Source: Nocardia otitidiscaviarum NBRC 14405
GTDB lineage: Bacteria > Actinomycetota > Actinomycetes > Mycobacteriales > Mycobacteriaceae
Direction of reading: 5' to 3'
NCBI RefSeq assembly: GCF_000308635.1
Contig: NZ_BAGD01000088.1
Span: 1-64,000, forward strand
DNA length: 64,000 bases
In this document: positions 8,440-16,326 of the stretch, one piece after another
Position numbering within the stretch: the stretch's first letter is position 1
Layout of the letters: each line of letters starts with the position of its first letter
Notes under the pieces: generated by a model
What the model saw: only the letters and a program-made list of their open reading frames with translations
Databases searched by the model: none
Told to the model about the DNA's origin: nothing
Program-made: the position numbers and the translations under genes

Positions 8440-8497
8440 ATTCGCGACCGGCGTCGATACGGTGTCGGCCCGGTCCCGGTGCGTAGGTCCCCGAGCC

Positions 8498-8538
8498 GGA
8501 GGGTCCAAGGTCATCAGTCGCCGGTCGAAGGTCACCGA
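8498..8538 (+). promoter_or_regulatory. Tandem DosR-like boxes upstream of ctaD
   Basis: Two related sequences, GGTCCAAGGTCA (8502-8513) and GGTCGAAGGTCA (8523-8534), repeat 21 bases apart, two helical turns. As 20-base DosR boxes (8498-8517 and 8519-8538) they match the 14-base core at about 10 and 9 positions. A GATTAT hexamer at 8552-8557 lies 13 bases after the proximal box, the same spacing as at the Acg-type gene. This would leave a leader of about 96 bases before the GTG. Confidence 0.42.
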
Positions 8539-8659
8539 ACCGTGCTCGGGGGATTATCCGGGCCCGCCTCCGCTGCGTACCGTGCGCATGTTCGATCGCG
8601 TTCGCACGGAATTCCGGTGGGGAACAGGTGTCTCCACCGGTCCAGTGAGGAGAAGTTTG

Positions 8660-10399
8660 GTGACCGCAGTATCACCGAAATCCAGCCTACCGCTGGAGGT
8701 TACGCGTCCCTACCCACCGCGCCGCGCACCGCGCGGGTCCTTCATCCACCGCATGGTCACCACCACCGACCCGAAAGTGCTCGGGCAGATGTATCTGGTG
8801 ACATCGATGTCGTTCTTCCTCGTCGCGGGCCTGATGGCCTTGCTCATGCGCGGTGAACTGGCCGAGCCGGGTATGCAGTTCCTGTCGCCCGAGCAGTTCA
8901 ATCAGCTGTTCACCATGCACGGCACCATCATGTTGCTGTTCTACGCGACGGCGATCATCTTCGGTTTCGCGAATATCCTGCTGCCCTTGCAGATCGGCGC
9001 ACCGGATGTGGCGTTCCCCCGGTTGAACGCGCTGAGCTACTGGCTGTACCTGTTCGGCGCGACCATGGCCACCGCCGGATTCGTCACCCCGGGCGGCGCG
9101 GCGGATTTCGGGTGGACGGCCTATGTGCCGCTGGCCGATATCGTGCACTCCCCCGGCGTCGGCGCGGATCTGTGGATTCTGGGTGTCGGCGTTTCGGGTC
9201 TGGGCACCATTCTGGGCGCGGTCAATATGCTCACCACGGTGGTCTGCCTGCGCTGCCCCGGTATGACCATGTTCCGGCTGCCGATCTTCACCTGGAATGT
9301 GGTGGTGGCGAGTTTCCTGATCCTGCTGGTCTTTCCGCTGCTGACCGCGGCGGCGCTGGCGCTGTACTACGACCGGCACCTGGGCGGGCACATCTACGAT
9401 CCGGCCTCGGGCGGGGTGATGCTGTTCCAGCACCTGTTCTGGTTCTTCGGCCACCCCGAGGTGTATGTCATCGCGCTGCCGTTCTTCGGCATCGTCTCCG
9501 AGATCCTGCCCGTATTCAGCCGCAAGCCGCTGTTCGGCTACACCGGCATGGTGTACGCGACCCTGGCCATCGCCGCCCTCTCGATCGCGGTGTGGGCGCA
9601 TCACATGTATGCCACGGGAGCCGTACTGCTGCCGTACTTCTCGTTCATGACCTTCCTCATCGCGGTGCCCACCGGCGTGAAGTTCTTCAACTGGATAGGC
9701 ACCATGTGGCGAGGGCAGCTGACCTTCGAATCACCCATGCTGTTCTCACTGGGATTCCTGGTCACCTTCCTCTTCGGTGGTCTGTCCGGCGTCATCCTGG
9801 CCAGCCCGCCCATGGACTTCCACCTGTCCGACACGTATTTCGTGGTGGCGCACTTCCACTACACCCTGTTCGGCACCGTCGTTTTCGCCACCTTCGCGGG
9901 CATCTATTTCTGGTTCCCGAAGATGACCGGCCGCATGTTGGACGAGCGCCTGGCCACCTGGCATTTCTGGACCACGTTTCTCGGCTTCCACCTGACCTTC
10001 CTGGCGCAGCACTGGCTGGGCAACGCCGGGATGCCGCGCCGCTATGCCGACTATCTGCCGGGTGACGGCTTCACCCTGCTCAATCAGATATCGACCGTCG
10101 GCGCCTTCCTGCTGGGCGCGTCGATGCTGCCGTTCCTGTGGAATGTCTTCAAGTCCTACCGCTACGGCGAGGTGGTCGCCGTCGACGATCCCTGGGGCAA
10201 CGGCAATTCCCTGGAATGGGCGACCACCTGCCCGCCGCCGCGGCACAACTTCCACGAACTGCCGCGCATCCGCTCCGAGCGCCCGGCATTCGAACTGCAC
10301 TATCCGCATATGGTCGACCGCATCCGCGCGGAGGCACACGTGGGTTGGGGCGCGCAGGCGCACACGGTGACCGAGCCGGAACGGGAACCGGCGATCTGA
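8660..10399 (+). CDS. ctaD: Cytochrome c oxidase subunit I (aa3 type)
   Basis: A 579-residue haem-copper oxidase catalytic subunit with about 12 membrane helices, reducing O2 to water. Low-spin haem ligand His is in FTMHGTIML. The cross-linked His-Tyr site is WFFGHPEVYVI, the CuB histidines are WAHHMYATG, the K-channel segment is PTGVKFF, and the haem histidines are VVAHFHYTLFG, all intact. The GTG at 8660 is chosen because GAGGAGAAG precedes it by 4 bases and VTAVSPK fits the family; the ORF extends upstream to 8462. No other oxidase subunit is nearby, so it may be a second, condition-specific subunit I. Confidence 0.93.
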   Translation: MTAVSPKSSLPLEVTRPYPPRRAPRGSFIHRMVTTTDPKVLGQMYLVTSMSFFLVAGLMALLMRGELAEPGMQFLSPEQFNQLFTMHGTIMLLFYATAIIFGFANILLPLQIGAPDVAFPRLNALSYWLYLFGATMATAGFVTPGGAADFGWTAYVPLADIVHSPGVGADLWILGVGVSGLGTILGAVNMLTTVVCLRCPGMTMFRLPIFTWNVVVASFLILLVFPLLTAAALALYYDRHLGGHIYDPASGGVMLFQHLFWFFGHPEVYVIALPFFGIVSEILPVFSRKPLFGYTGMVYATLAIAALSIAVWAHHMYATGAVLLPYFSFMTFLIAVPTGVKFFNWIGTMWRGQLTFESPMLFSLGFLVTFLFGGLSGVILASPPMDFHLSDTYFVVAHFHYTLFGTVVFATFAGIYFWFPKMTGRMLDERLATWHFWTTFLGFHLTFLAQHWLGNAGMPRRYADYLPGDGFTLLNQISTVGAFLLGASMLPFLWNVFKSYRYGEVVAVDDPWGNGNSLEWATTCPPPRHNFHELPRIRSERPAFELHYPHMVDRIRAEAHVGWGAQAHTVTEPEREPAI

Positions 10400-10473
10400 C
10401 GCCGTCGCGGGCCACTCGGTTTGACGTCGCCGACATCGGGCATCTCGGCGCTGACGGCAGGAAGGAGCGACGG

Positions 10474-10881
10474 ATGACCGAACAGCGCATGCCCACCCTC
10501 ATCGATCTGGACGACAGCCCGCTGCAACTCCGCAATGCCGGGGACGATATTCGCGGGCGCACGGTCTTCGACCGCCGCGGTCACGAGATCGGCGATGTCG
10601 ACGGGCTGATCATCGACGAGAGCGAGCGGCAGGTGCGCCTGCTGCGTGTCGGCTCGGGAGGTGTCCTCGGGATCGGCAAGACCGAACGCCTGATCCCGGC
10701 GGAAGCCATCGCCCGCATCGAGGACGACACGGTACATATCGATCGCACGCGGGAGGCCGTGGCGAGCAGTACGCCCTATGACCCGCCCATGGTGGACGCC
10801 TACGCCTACTACGAGCGGGTGTACGGCGACTACGGGTACGCGCCGTTCTGGGCTCCGGGTGCCGTACCCCGCTACCCGTAG
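10474..10881 (+). CDS. PRC-barrel domain protein
   Basis: A 135-residue soluble protein. A PRC-barrel beta domain spans about residues 25-90 (DIRGRTVFDRRGHEIGDVDG and RLIPAEAIARI). A Tyr-rich, low-complexity C-terminus (YAYYERVYGDYGYAPFW) follows. PRC-barrel proteins act in photosynthetic reaction centres, RNA processing and stress; the actinobacterial stand-alone type is often stress induced, role unknown. AAGGAG at 10463-10468 supports the start. It follows ctaD by 74 bases and is closed by a hairpin. Confidence 0.8.
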   Translation: MTEQRMPTLIDLDDSPLQLRNAGDDIRGRTVFDRRGHEIGDVDGLIIDESERQVRLLRVGSGGVLGIGKTERLIPAEAIARIEDDTVHIDRTREAVASSTPYDPPMVDAYAYYERVYGDYGYAPFWAPGAVPRYP

Positions 10882-10889
10882 CGGCGGCG

Positions 10890-10924
10890 CGGGCACGTCC
10901 GGAGTCGCCGGCATCACGTGCCCG
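10890..10924 (+). terminator. Hairpin after the PRC-barrel gene
   Basis: CGGGCACGT (10890-10898) pairs perfectly with ACGTGCCCG (10916-10924). An inner CCGG-agtcg-CCGG hairpin extends the stem. It begins 8 bases after the stop and is followed by ACATTT. It probably separates the receiver gene into its own transcript. Confidence 0.6.
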
Positions 10925-11003
10925 ACATTTCGGTGCCGAAAGTCCTCGCGGCAGGTTGCTTTCTCACCGGTTGCCGCGGGGGCGGCAGGAGGATCGTCGA
11001 GGC

Positions 11004-11492
11004 ATGAGCACCACCTCGCACCGTGGCTCCGGCCGCTCCCGCCCCGCATCCGCGAGACGGGTCCGCGTGCTCCTGGTCGACAAGGAGCGCGCGGTCCGAC
11101 GTGCGGTGCGCGACCTGCTCGACCTCGATCCCGCGGTATCGGTGGCGGGTGAGGCCGCCACCCTGGCCAAGGGTCGGCTGCTCATCGCCGAGCTGCGACC
11201 CGATGTCGTGATCCTCGAACCGCAGCTGCCGGACGGGGACGGGCTGGAGTTGTGCCGGAGTGTCCCGGCCGACGCCGCCACTCGCTTCCTCATTCTGACC
11301 TCCGATGTCAGCGCGGGCGCCATGCTCGACGCCGTCGGTGCGGGTGCGGCCGGTTATATCGTCAAGGATCTCACCGGTCTGGCGCTCGCCGACTCGGTGA
11401 AGGCCGTGGCCGCGGGCGAGTCCTATCTGGACGGCCACGCCACTCCGGTGTTGATGCGGGAGTTCCGTCGCCGCGCGCTCGCCGAGCGTTAA
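11004..11492 (+). CDS. Receiver-only DevR/DosR-like protein with altered phosphorylation site
   Basis: A 162-residue response-regulator receiver domain without any output domain. LPDGDGLELC, the LTS switch Thr at about 99, GYIVKD with Lys121 and AAGESYLD resemble the N-terminal half of mycobacterial DevR. Two conserved acids are lost. The phospho-acceptor Asp is Glu72 (VVILEPQLPDG), and the second acid of the metal pocket (usual VDDHE) is Lys27 (VDKER). The ORF ends at the position where DevR continues into its LuxR helix-turn-helix, and nothing downstream on this strand encodes one. AGGAGG at 10988-10993 supports the start. The stop codon overlaps that of the convergent kinase gene. Confidence 0.85.
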   Translation: MSTTSHRGSGRSRPASARRVRVLLVDKERAVRRAVRDLLDLDPAVSVAGEAATLAKGRLLIAELRPDVVILEPQLPDGDGLELCRSVPADAATRFLILTSDVSAGAMLDAVGAGAAGYIVKDLTGLALADSVKAVAAGESYLDGHATPVLMREFRRRALAER

Positions 11493-12877
11493 CGGGCGGC
11501 CCGTCGCGTCCGGTCGCGGTGCCAGCGCGCGATGGTCCGTCCGATCTCGGTCTGCGGCGGCTCGTGGTAGAGCCATTCGCGGGCGAGCCGATGCCAATTG
11601 TTGGTCGCCTCCAGCCGTCCGAGCACGGCACAGGTCCACAGATCCGTGCGGCGGGAGAACACGTGTTCGCGTGGCAGCGATTGCTGTCGCATGCCTCGGA
11701 ACTCGGACATTCGGGGGTCGATGGCGCACACCACCGCACCGGTGGCGCACTCCGGGGTGATGGTGATGTCCTCGTCGAGCAGATGCCATCCGGCGGCGGC
11801 CCACACGTAGTCGAGGCATTCTCGCGCGCTGACTCCCGCATCCGGGGCGATGATGCCGCGGTCGACCCAGTGCCGGTACAGATCCTCGGCGCGCTGTTCG
11901 GCCGCGGCGCGCATTCCGGTGCGCTCGAATTCCACGTCGACCGGATTCATGTGGTTGTAGAGACCGAAGTCGACGAATCCGAGCCGACCGTCCGAATGCA
12001 GCAGAATATTGCCCGGATGCGGATCACCGCAGAACTCGTAGTCGGAGAACAGCGACGTGATGTAGAAGCGGTAGATCAGCTCCCCGATACGGTCCCGGTC
12101 GCGGGCGGGCAGGGAGCGAATGTGCTCGAAGGGCTTTCCGTCGAGGAATTCGGTGACGAGCACGTTGTGGGTGCAGTATTCGGCGATGCTGTCCGGAACG
12201 ATGATGAGCGGGTGGTCGCGATATCGCGACGCGACGCGATGCTGGTTGCGCGCCTCCCCCAGATAGTCGAGTTCCCCGCCGATATTCCGGCTGATCTCGT
12301 CCAGTACCGAAGCGTCACCCGCACTGGGTAGTACGGCGTGCAGCAGCCCGCTGATCATGCCGAGATTTCGCATATCGGCGGCCACCGCCCGATCCACATC
12401 GGGATACTTCACCTTCACCGCGACCGTGCGGCCGTCACGCAGCCGCGCCCGATACACCTGGCCGATCGAGGCCGCGGCGATCGGCTCCTCGTCGAAGTCG
12501 GCGAATACCCGCGACAGCGGTCCGAGTCCGTCCTCGACGACCGCGCGCATCTGCGCGAACTCGACTACCGGCGCCCGGTCCTGGAGTTCGGCGAGTTTGT
12601 GCCGGAACAGTTCCCGATGAGATTCCGGGACGAGATCCAGATCGAGCACCGACAGCATCTGCCCCAATTTCATGGCCGCGCCCTTCATGGTGCCGAGCAC
12701 GGCGACCAGTTGCTGCGCGGCCTGTAATGTGGAGCGCTCCGCGAGGATTCGTCGCGCCTCGTCGGGACGGCCGATCATGGACAGCCTGGTGCCGATGCCG
12801 CGCATCGCCTGCCCCGCGGCCAGTCGACCCAGTCGAGTTCCCCGCTCCAGCCGCCCCGAAGGCACTCGACCGCCCAT
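11489..12877 (-). CDS. AarF/UbiB/ABC1-family atypical kinase
   Basis: A 462-residue protein of the ABC1 (UbiB/AarF) family. Marks in order are the family KxGQ motif (MKLGQMLS), the Ala-rich nucleotide loop AAASIGQVYRA, the VAVKVKYP lysine, GDPHPGN and VDFG. Members are linked to isoprenoid-quinone synthesis and lipid homeostasis as ATPases. The ATG at 12877 has GGAGG 8 bases upstream; the upstream in-frame extension lies opposite the TetR gene and is rejected. It diverges from that TetR gene over 114 bases containing two inverted repeats. Confidence 0.85.
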   Translation of the reverse strand: MGGRVPSGRLERGTRLGRLAAGQAMRGIGTRLSMIGRPDEARRILAERSTLQAAQQLVAVLGTMKGAAMKLGQMLSVLDLDLVPESHRELFRHKLAELQDRAPVVEFAQMRAVVEDGLGPLSRVFADFDEEPIAAASIGQVYRARLRDGRTVAVKVKYPDVDRAVAADMRNLGMISGLLHAVLPSAGDASVLDEISRNIGGELDYLGEARNQHRVASRYRDHPLIIVPDSIAEYCTHNVLVTEFLDGKPFEHIRSLPARDRDRIGELIYRFYITSLFSDYEFCGDPHPGNILLHSDGRLGFVDFGLYNHMNPVDVEFERTGMRAAAEQRAEDLYRHWVDRGIIAPDAGVSARECLDYVWAAAGWHLLDEDITITPECATGAVVCAIDPRMSEFRGMRQQSLPREHVFSRRTDLWTCAVLGRLEATNNWHRLAREWLYHEPPQTEIGRTIARWHRDRTRRAAR

Positions 12878-12894
12878 TGCGCGCACCTCCCTGT

Positions 12895-12960
12895 GCCACG
12901 TGTGGCGCATCAACATACCGCACCGCAGTGATCTGGAACACCCTAAGATGAGCAAAGCTC
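12895..12960. promoter_or_regulatory. Inverted repeats between the kinase and TetR genes
   Basis: GCCAC-gt-GTGGC lies at 12895-12906, close to the kinase start. GAGC-aaa-GCTC lies at 12950-12960, directly after a TAAGAT hexamer (12944-12949) that could be the -10 of the TetR gene. The second repeat would cover the TetR transcription start, as an autoregulatory operator should. Confidence 0.4.
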
Positions 12961-12991
12961 GACTTTCACCGCACGACAGGAGATCGCGAGG

Positions 12992-13690
12992 ATGACGAAA
13001 GCCGTCAGACAGCGCCGTCGTCCGACCCAGGAGCGCGCGAAGGCGACCAGGGAACACATTCTCGACACCGCCGCACGCCTGTTCGGTGAACGCGGAATCG
13101 CCGATACCTCCACGAATCGGATCGCCGCCGAGGCGGGCGTGAGCATCGGCACCCTGTACCGGTATTTCTCCGATCGCTCCGTGATCGTGGACGAGTTGCT
13201 GGGGCGGCTGTTGGAGAGCTCGGAACGTCGCTTCACCCAGTGGGTTTCCGAGATATCGCGCGAACAGGTCAACTCGACATTCGTCGACGCGCTGCCGGAT
13301 TTGATCACCGAACTGCTGGAGGTGTTCACCGAGGAGCTGGTGGCCAATGCGAAACTGGTGCGCGCCCTGGTGGCCGGAGTGCAGTTCTACAGCAGCGGTC
13401 TCCCCGAATTCGAACCGCGGCTGCGCCTGCTGGTCAAGGTGCTGCTGATCCAACTGCTCGGGCCGGGTGACGATCACCGGTACGACGTCATGACCTTCGT
13501 ACTGATCAACACCGGGTTCGCGGGCGTACTGCGGGCCTCGGCGCTGGATGTCGACGGGGAGGCCCGCCGCGAGGCCATCGCCTCGACCGCGCGCATGATC
13601 AGCGCGTGGATGGAGTCCGAGCAGCGCGACGCTCGAACCAACTCGGCCACAACGACTCCCGTGGTCGACGGCGTCGCTGCGGCCAACTGA
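12992..13690 (+). CDS. TetR-family transcriptional regulator
   Basis: A 232-residue TetR protein with a basic N-terminus (RQRRRPTQERAKATR). A helix-turn-helix lies near residues 38-58 (TSTNRIAAEAGVSIGTLYRYF). The C-terminal domain is of the TetR_C_11-like kind. The start is supported by CAGGAGATCGCGAGG just upstream. It is divergent from the UbiB-like kinase and probably controls itself and that gene. A strong bidirectional hairpin follows the stop. Confidence 0.85.
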   Translation: MTKAVRQRRRPTQERAKATREHILDTAARLFGERGIADTSTNRIAAEAGVSIGTLYRYFSDRSVIVDELLGRLLESSERRFTQWVSEISREQVNSTFVDALPDLITELLEVFTEELVANAKLVRALVAGVQFYSSGLPEFEPRLRLLVKVLLIQLLGPGDDHRYDVMTFVLINTGFAGVLRASALDVDGEARREAIASTARMISAWMESEQRDARTNSATTTPVVDGVAAAN

Positions 13691-13709
13691 CGACACCGCG
13701 TTGGGGCGT

Positions 13710-13740
13710 GCCCACCGGGCGGGGTCAGCTCCCGGTGGGC
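13710..13740. terminator. Bidirectional hairpin between convergent genes
   Basis: GCCCACCGGG (13710-13719) and CCCGGTGGGC (13731-13740) form a perfect 10-base-pair stem with an 11-base loop. They sit between the stops of the TetR gene (13690) and the lipase gene (13757), so the hairpin can end both transcripts. Confidence 0.75.
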
Positions 13741-13756
13741 CTGTTGGAGCCGGCCG

Positions 13757-14971
13757 TCAGAGCGATCCGCCGCCGCCGACCAGCCAGGGGTTGAAGTCGC
13801 ACACCAGCTCCGGGAACCGCACCGGGTCGAGCGCCCGCAGCGCGATGGACAGCGACCGCGGCGAGTACATCATGGTGAGGTGATCCGACAGGTCCTGTTC
13901 GCAGCCGTCCTGCAGCAGGATGTTGTCCACCCGCGCACCGGGTCCCGGCCGCAGGAAGGTCAGATCGTACGGATTGGTGATCTCGTCGTAGCGGGTGGCC
14001 ACGATGGTGTACTCGATGCCGGGAACGGTATCGCCGTCGGCGTTCAGCCGATTCACGAAGTCCGAGCCGATGGTCTGCTGGATTCCGGCGTGCCCCACGA
14101 AGATCTCGACGAGGCCGAGCACATCGATCCCGAGGTTGTTGATGGCGCGTCCGAGCGCGCCGATCCCGACCAGCGAGGTGCCGTGATGTGTCGCGCCGTA
14201 GGTGATCAGGTCGTGGACCTTCGCCGCGCCGCCCTCGAACTTGGTGTACCAGTTCGCCATCGAGCCGCCCTGGGAGTGCGCCACGATGTCGACCTGCTCG
14301 GCGCCGGTGGCCGCCAGCACCCGATCGACGAAGGCCGCCAACTGCTTTGCCGAGTCCTGGATGTAGCCGGTGCCCATGACGCCGGGCAGCACCGATCCGA
14401 GTCCGCCGCCCTCGACGAGGTTCGAGCGCCCGTAATTCAAGGTGAAGGTGCAGAATCCGGCGTCCTTGATGGGCTGGCCCATGTACGCGAATCCGTTGTA
14501 GGCGTTCATCCAGGTGCCGTGCACCAGCAGCACCGGCCGCGGATGCTCGGCGGTGGGCTTGCAGTTCCAGTCGTTCGCGCCCGGCGGCGCGACATCCGGA
14601 TTGAGCAGGCCGTGGCCGAAGGCCGCGACCCAGGAGGTCATGGCCGGGCCGTGCCCCACGGTATCGGAGGCGTATCCGCCCGCCGAGCCGGAGCTCGATC
14701 CGGAACCGCCGTAGCAGTCGCCGGAGCCGTTGCCCGACCCCGCGCCGCTGCCCGAGGTGCACGCCGACCCGGAGCCCGCACTACCCGAGTCGACGATCGG
14801 CCGTGCCGCCGGATCTTTCAGCCCCGCACCGATGATGTCGGCCAACTGCTGTTCGGTCGGGACGGATTCCGGTTCGGCGTGCACGGTCGGTCCGGCGAAT
14901 CCGATGGCCAGTATCGAGACTCCGGTCATGACCGCCGCCATGACCGTCCTGCGGCGGGTACTTCGTCTCAT
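13757..14971 (-). CDS. Secreted alpha/beta-hydrolase, lipase class 2 type
   Basis: A 404-residue exported lipase/esterase. A signal peptide ends near VHA at residue 32. Then come a short helical region and a Gly/Ser-rich linker (about residues 63-98) holding two cysteines. The hydrolase domain has the oxyanion segment PVLLVHGTW and the nucleophile elbow VAHSQGG, and further cysteines (GFC, DGC, LVC) that suggest disulfides. It resembles the actinobacterial secreted triacylglycerol lipases annotated near Cal-l and lip genes. No obvious operon partner exists. Confidence 0.85.
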   Translation of the reverse strand: MRRSTRRRTVMAAVMTGVSILAIGFAGPTVHAEPESVPTEQQLADIIGAGLKDPAARPIVDSGSAGSGSACTSGSGAGSGNGSGDCYGGSGSSSGSAGGYASDTVGHGPAMTSWVAAFGHGLLNPDVAPPGANDWNCKPTAEHPRPVLLVHGTWMNAYNGFAYMGQPIKDAGFCTFTLNYGRSNLVEGGGLGSVLPGVMGTGYIQDSAKQLAAFVDRVLAATGAEQVDIVAHSQGGSMANWYTKFEGGAAKVHDLITYGATHHGTSLVGIGALGRAINNLGIDVLGLVEIFVGHAGIQQTIGSDFVNRLNADGDTVPGIEYTIVATRYDEITNPYDLTFLRPGPGARVDNILLQDGCEQDLSDHLTMMYSPRSLSIALRALDPVRFPELVCDFNPWLVGGGGSL

Positions 14972-15237
14972 TTCGCGCCTTCCTGTAGCCCGCTGGTGAT
15001 TCCGGTTCCGCGACCGGCGACGAAATGCCGGGCGCCGAAACCGCGTTCACGCTAGGCCGGAGAAGAATCCCTTCGACGCGACCGGAACGAACTCTGACAA
15101 ACCTCACCAATCCGATTTCGGTCGCTCGGTGAGATCTCCAGGAATGGCGTCGAATTACCCATCGCCGTGACATCCGGCCGAATCATCGACAGACCGACCG
15201 TAGTTCCGCACGGCCACCGCGTGATTCTGGAGTCACC
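14972..15237. other. Intergenic region between lipase and HadAB-like genes
   Basis: About 270 bases hold the divergent promoters of the secreted lipase and the dehydratase gene. A short AT-richer stretch (15088-15118, with TTTCGGTCG nearby) may carry a promoter. I see no RNA gene or strong repeat here. Confidence 0.4.
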
Positions 15238-15282
15238 ATGCGCGACTTACCCGTTCTACTGCACTACGGCCCGCTGCCGTAG
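15238..15282 (+). CDS. Possible 14-residue leader peptide ORF
   Basis: The ATG at 15238 opens a 14-codon frame reading MRDLPVLLHYGPLP, then TAG. CTGGAG stands 6 to 11 bases ahead of it as a possible ribosome site. It ends 27 bases before the HadAB-like gene. It contains one TTA and one CTA leucine codon, rare in this GC-rich genome. It could be a regulatory leader or chance. Confidence 0.3.
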   Translation: MRDLPVLLHYGPLP

Positions 15283-15309
15283 CCGTGCCCGATTCGAAAG
15301 GGAGACAAC

Positions 15310-16326
15310 ATGTCGAACACAGTGGCCAGTGCGGCCGGGCAGGCCAGGGCGCTGGTCGGGCATCACTATCGCTGCGCGGAACCGTTCCGGGTGGAGCGCA
15401 CTCGGATTCGGGAGTTCGCCCGGGCCGTTCAGGCGTATCACCCGGCGCACTGGCGAGAGGCCGCGGCGGCGCGGTTGGGTTTCGACGCTGTGGTGGCGCC
15501 GCCGTCCTTCGCGGCGCTGATCTGGCAGCAGGCCCGACGTGAGATCCTGCGGACGCTGATCACCGGTTATCGGCTCGACCGGATCGTGCACGTGGATCAA
15601 ACACTGGAGATCGGCCGTCCCCTGCTCGCGGGTGACGTACTCACCTGCGACATCTATTTCGAGTCGTTCCGGCAGTTCCACGACTTCGACGTGATCACCA
15701 TCAACGGGGTGCTCACCGACCAGCACGGAATGCCGGTTCAGACCGGATCGACCGCTCTGCTCGCCCGCACCACGCCGCCCGAGGGTCCGCATTCGTCGGT
15801 GCGTACGCGAGCCGGATTCGACCGGGAACCCACCCTCGCCCCCGCGCGACGCCTCCGGCGACCGCGGACCCGCGTCGATCTGGACCGGCTGACCGTCGAC
15901 ACCGATCTCCCCACCGCCGGCACCACGCTGACCCGCCGCGATCTGGCCACCTACGCGCGCGCCGTCGGGGATCTCGACATGCCGGAGCGCGCCGCCTCCG
16001 CCGGGCAGCCGGTGATCGTCGCGCCCGGCATCCTCGTGCTGGCGCTCACCGCCGGGTACCTCACCTCGTGGACCGGCGACCCCGCCGCCGTGACCACCTA
16101 CCGCGCCGAATTCGCCAACCAGGTCCACTATCTGGCGGTGCCGCGGGCCGACGCGGTCGATATCGAGTTCAGCGGGCGGGTCGTCGCCTGCGACCGCGTC
16201 CGCCGCACCGCCACCGTCTCGCTCAATGCGATATCGCAGGGCCGCAGGCTCTTCGGCTATGCGAGTGCGGAGGTGCGCTTTCCGCCCCCTGCGGCCCGTC
16301 ACACGACTATCGAATTCACTCCGTGA
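15310..16326 (+). CDS. Fused HadA/HadB-like (3R)-hydroxyacyl-ACP dehydratase, second domain degenerate
   Basis: A 338-residue double hotdog protein. The N-terminal HadA-like domain (about 10-150) includes FARAVQAYHPAHW and DVLTCDIYFESFRQF. The C-terminal MaoC/HadB-like domain (about 195-325) includes SWTGDPAAVTTYRAEF. In FAS-II of mycolate producers HadB supplies the catalytic Asp and His in the pattern GDPNPIHW. Here the segment reads GDLDMPERAA, with no His, and the usual VAHGML is VAPGIL, so dehydratase activity is doubtful. AAAGGGAGA precedes the start. The stop overlaps the convergent PucR gene by 11 bases. Confidence 0.8.
   Translation: MSNTVASAAGQARALVGHHYRCAEPFRVERTRIREFARAVQAYHPAHWREAAAARLGFDAVVAPPSFAALIWQQARREILRTLITGYRLDRIVHVDQTLEIGRPLLAGDVLTCDIYFESFRQFHDFDVITINGVLTDQHGMPVQTGSTALLARTTPPEGPHSSVRTRAGFDREPTLAPARRLRRPRTRVDLDRLTVDTDLPTAGTTLTRRDLATYARAVGDLDMPERAASAGQPVIVAPGILVLALTAGYLTSWTGDPAAVTTYRAEFANQVHYLAVPRADAVDIEFSGRVVACDRVRRTATVSLNAISQGRRLFGYASAEVRFPPPAARHTTIEFTP

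Noticed and set aside
8462..8659. Longer N-terminus for CtaD
   Set aside because: It would run through the DosR-like boxes and the candidate promoter; GAGGAGAAG ahead of the GTG at 8660 and the family N-terminus favour the shorter form.
10930..10949. A third DosR-like box (core GTGCCGAAAGTCCT) upstream of the receiver gene
   Set aside because: It matches about 10 of 14 core positions, but no -10 element stands at the spacing seen in the other two promoters, so chance is too likely.
12878..13696. N-terminal extension of the AarF/UbiB-like protein
   Set aside because: It lies antisense to the TetR gene, and the ATG at 12877 has a good ribosome site and the expected family length.
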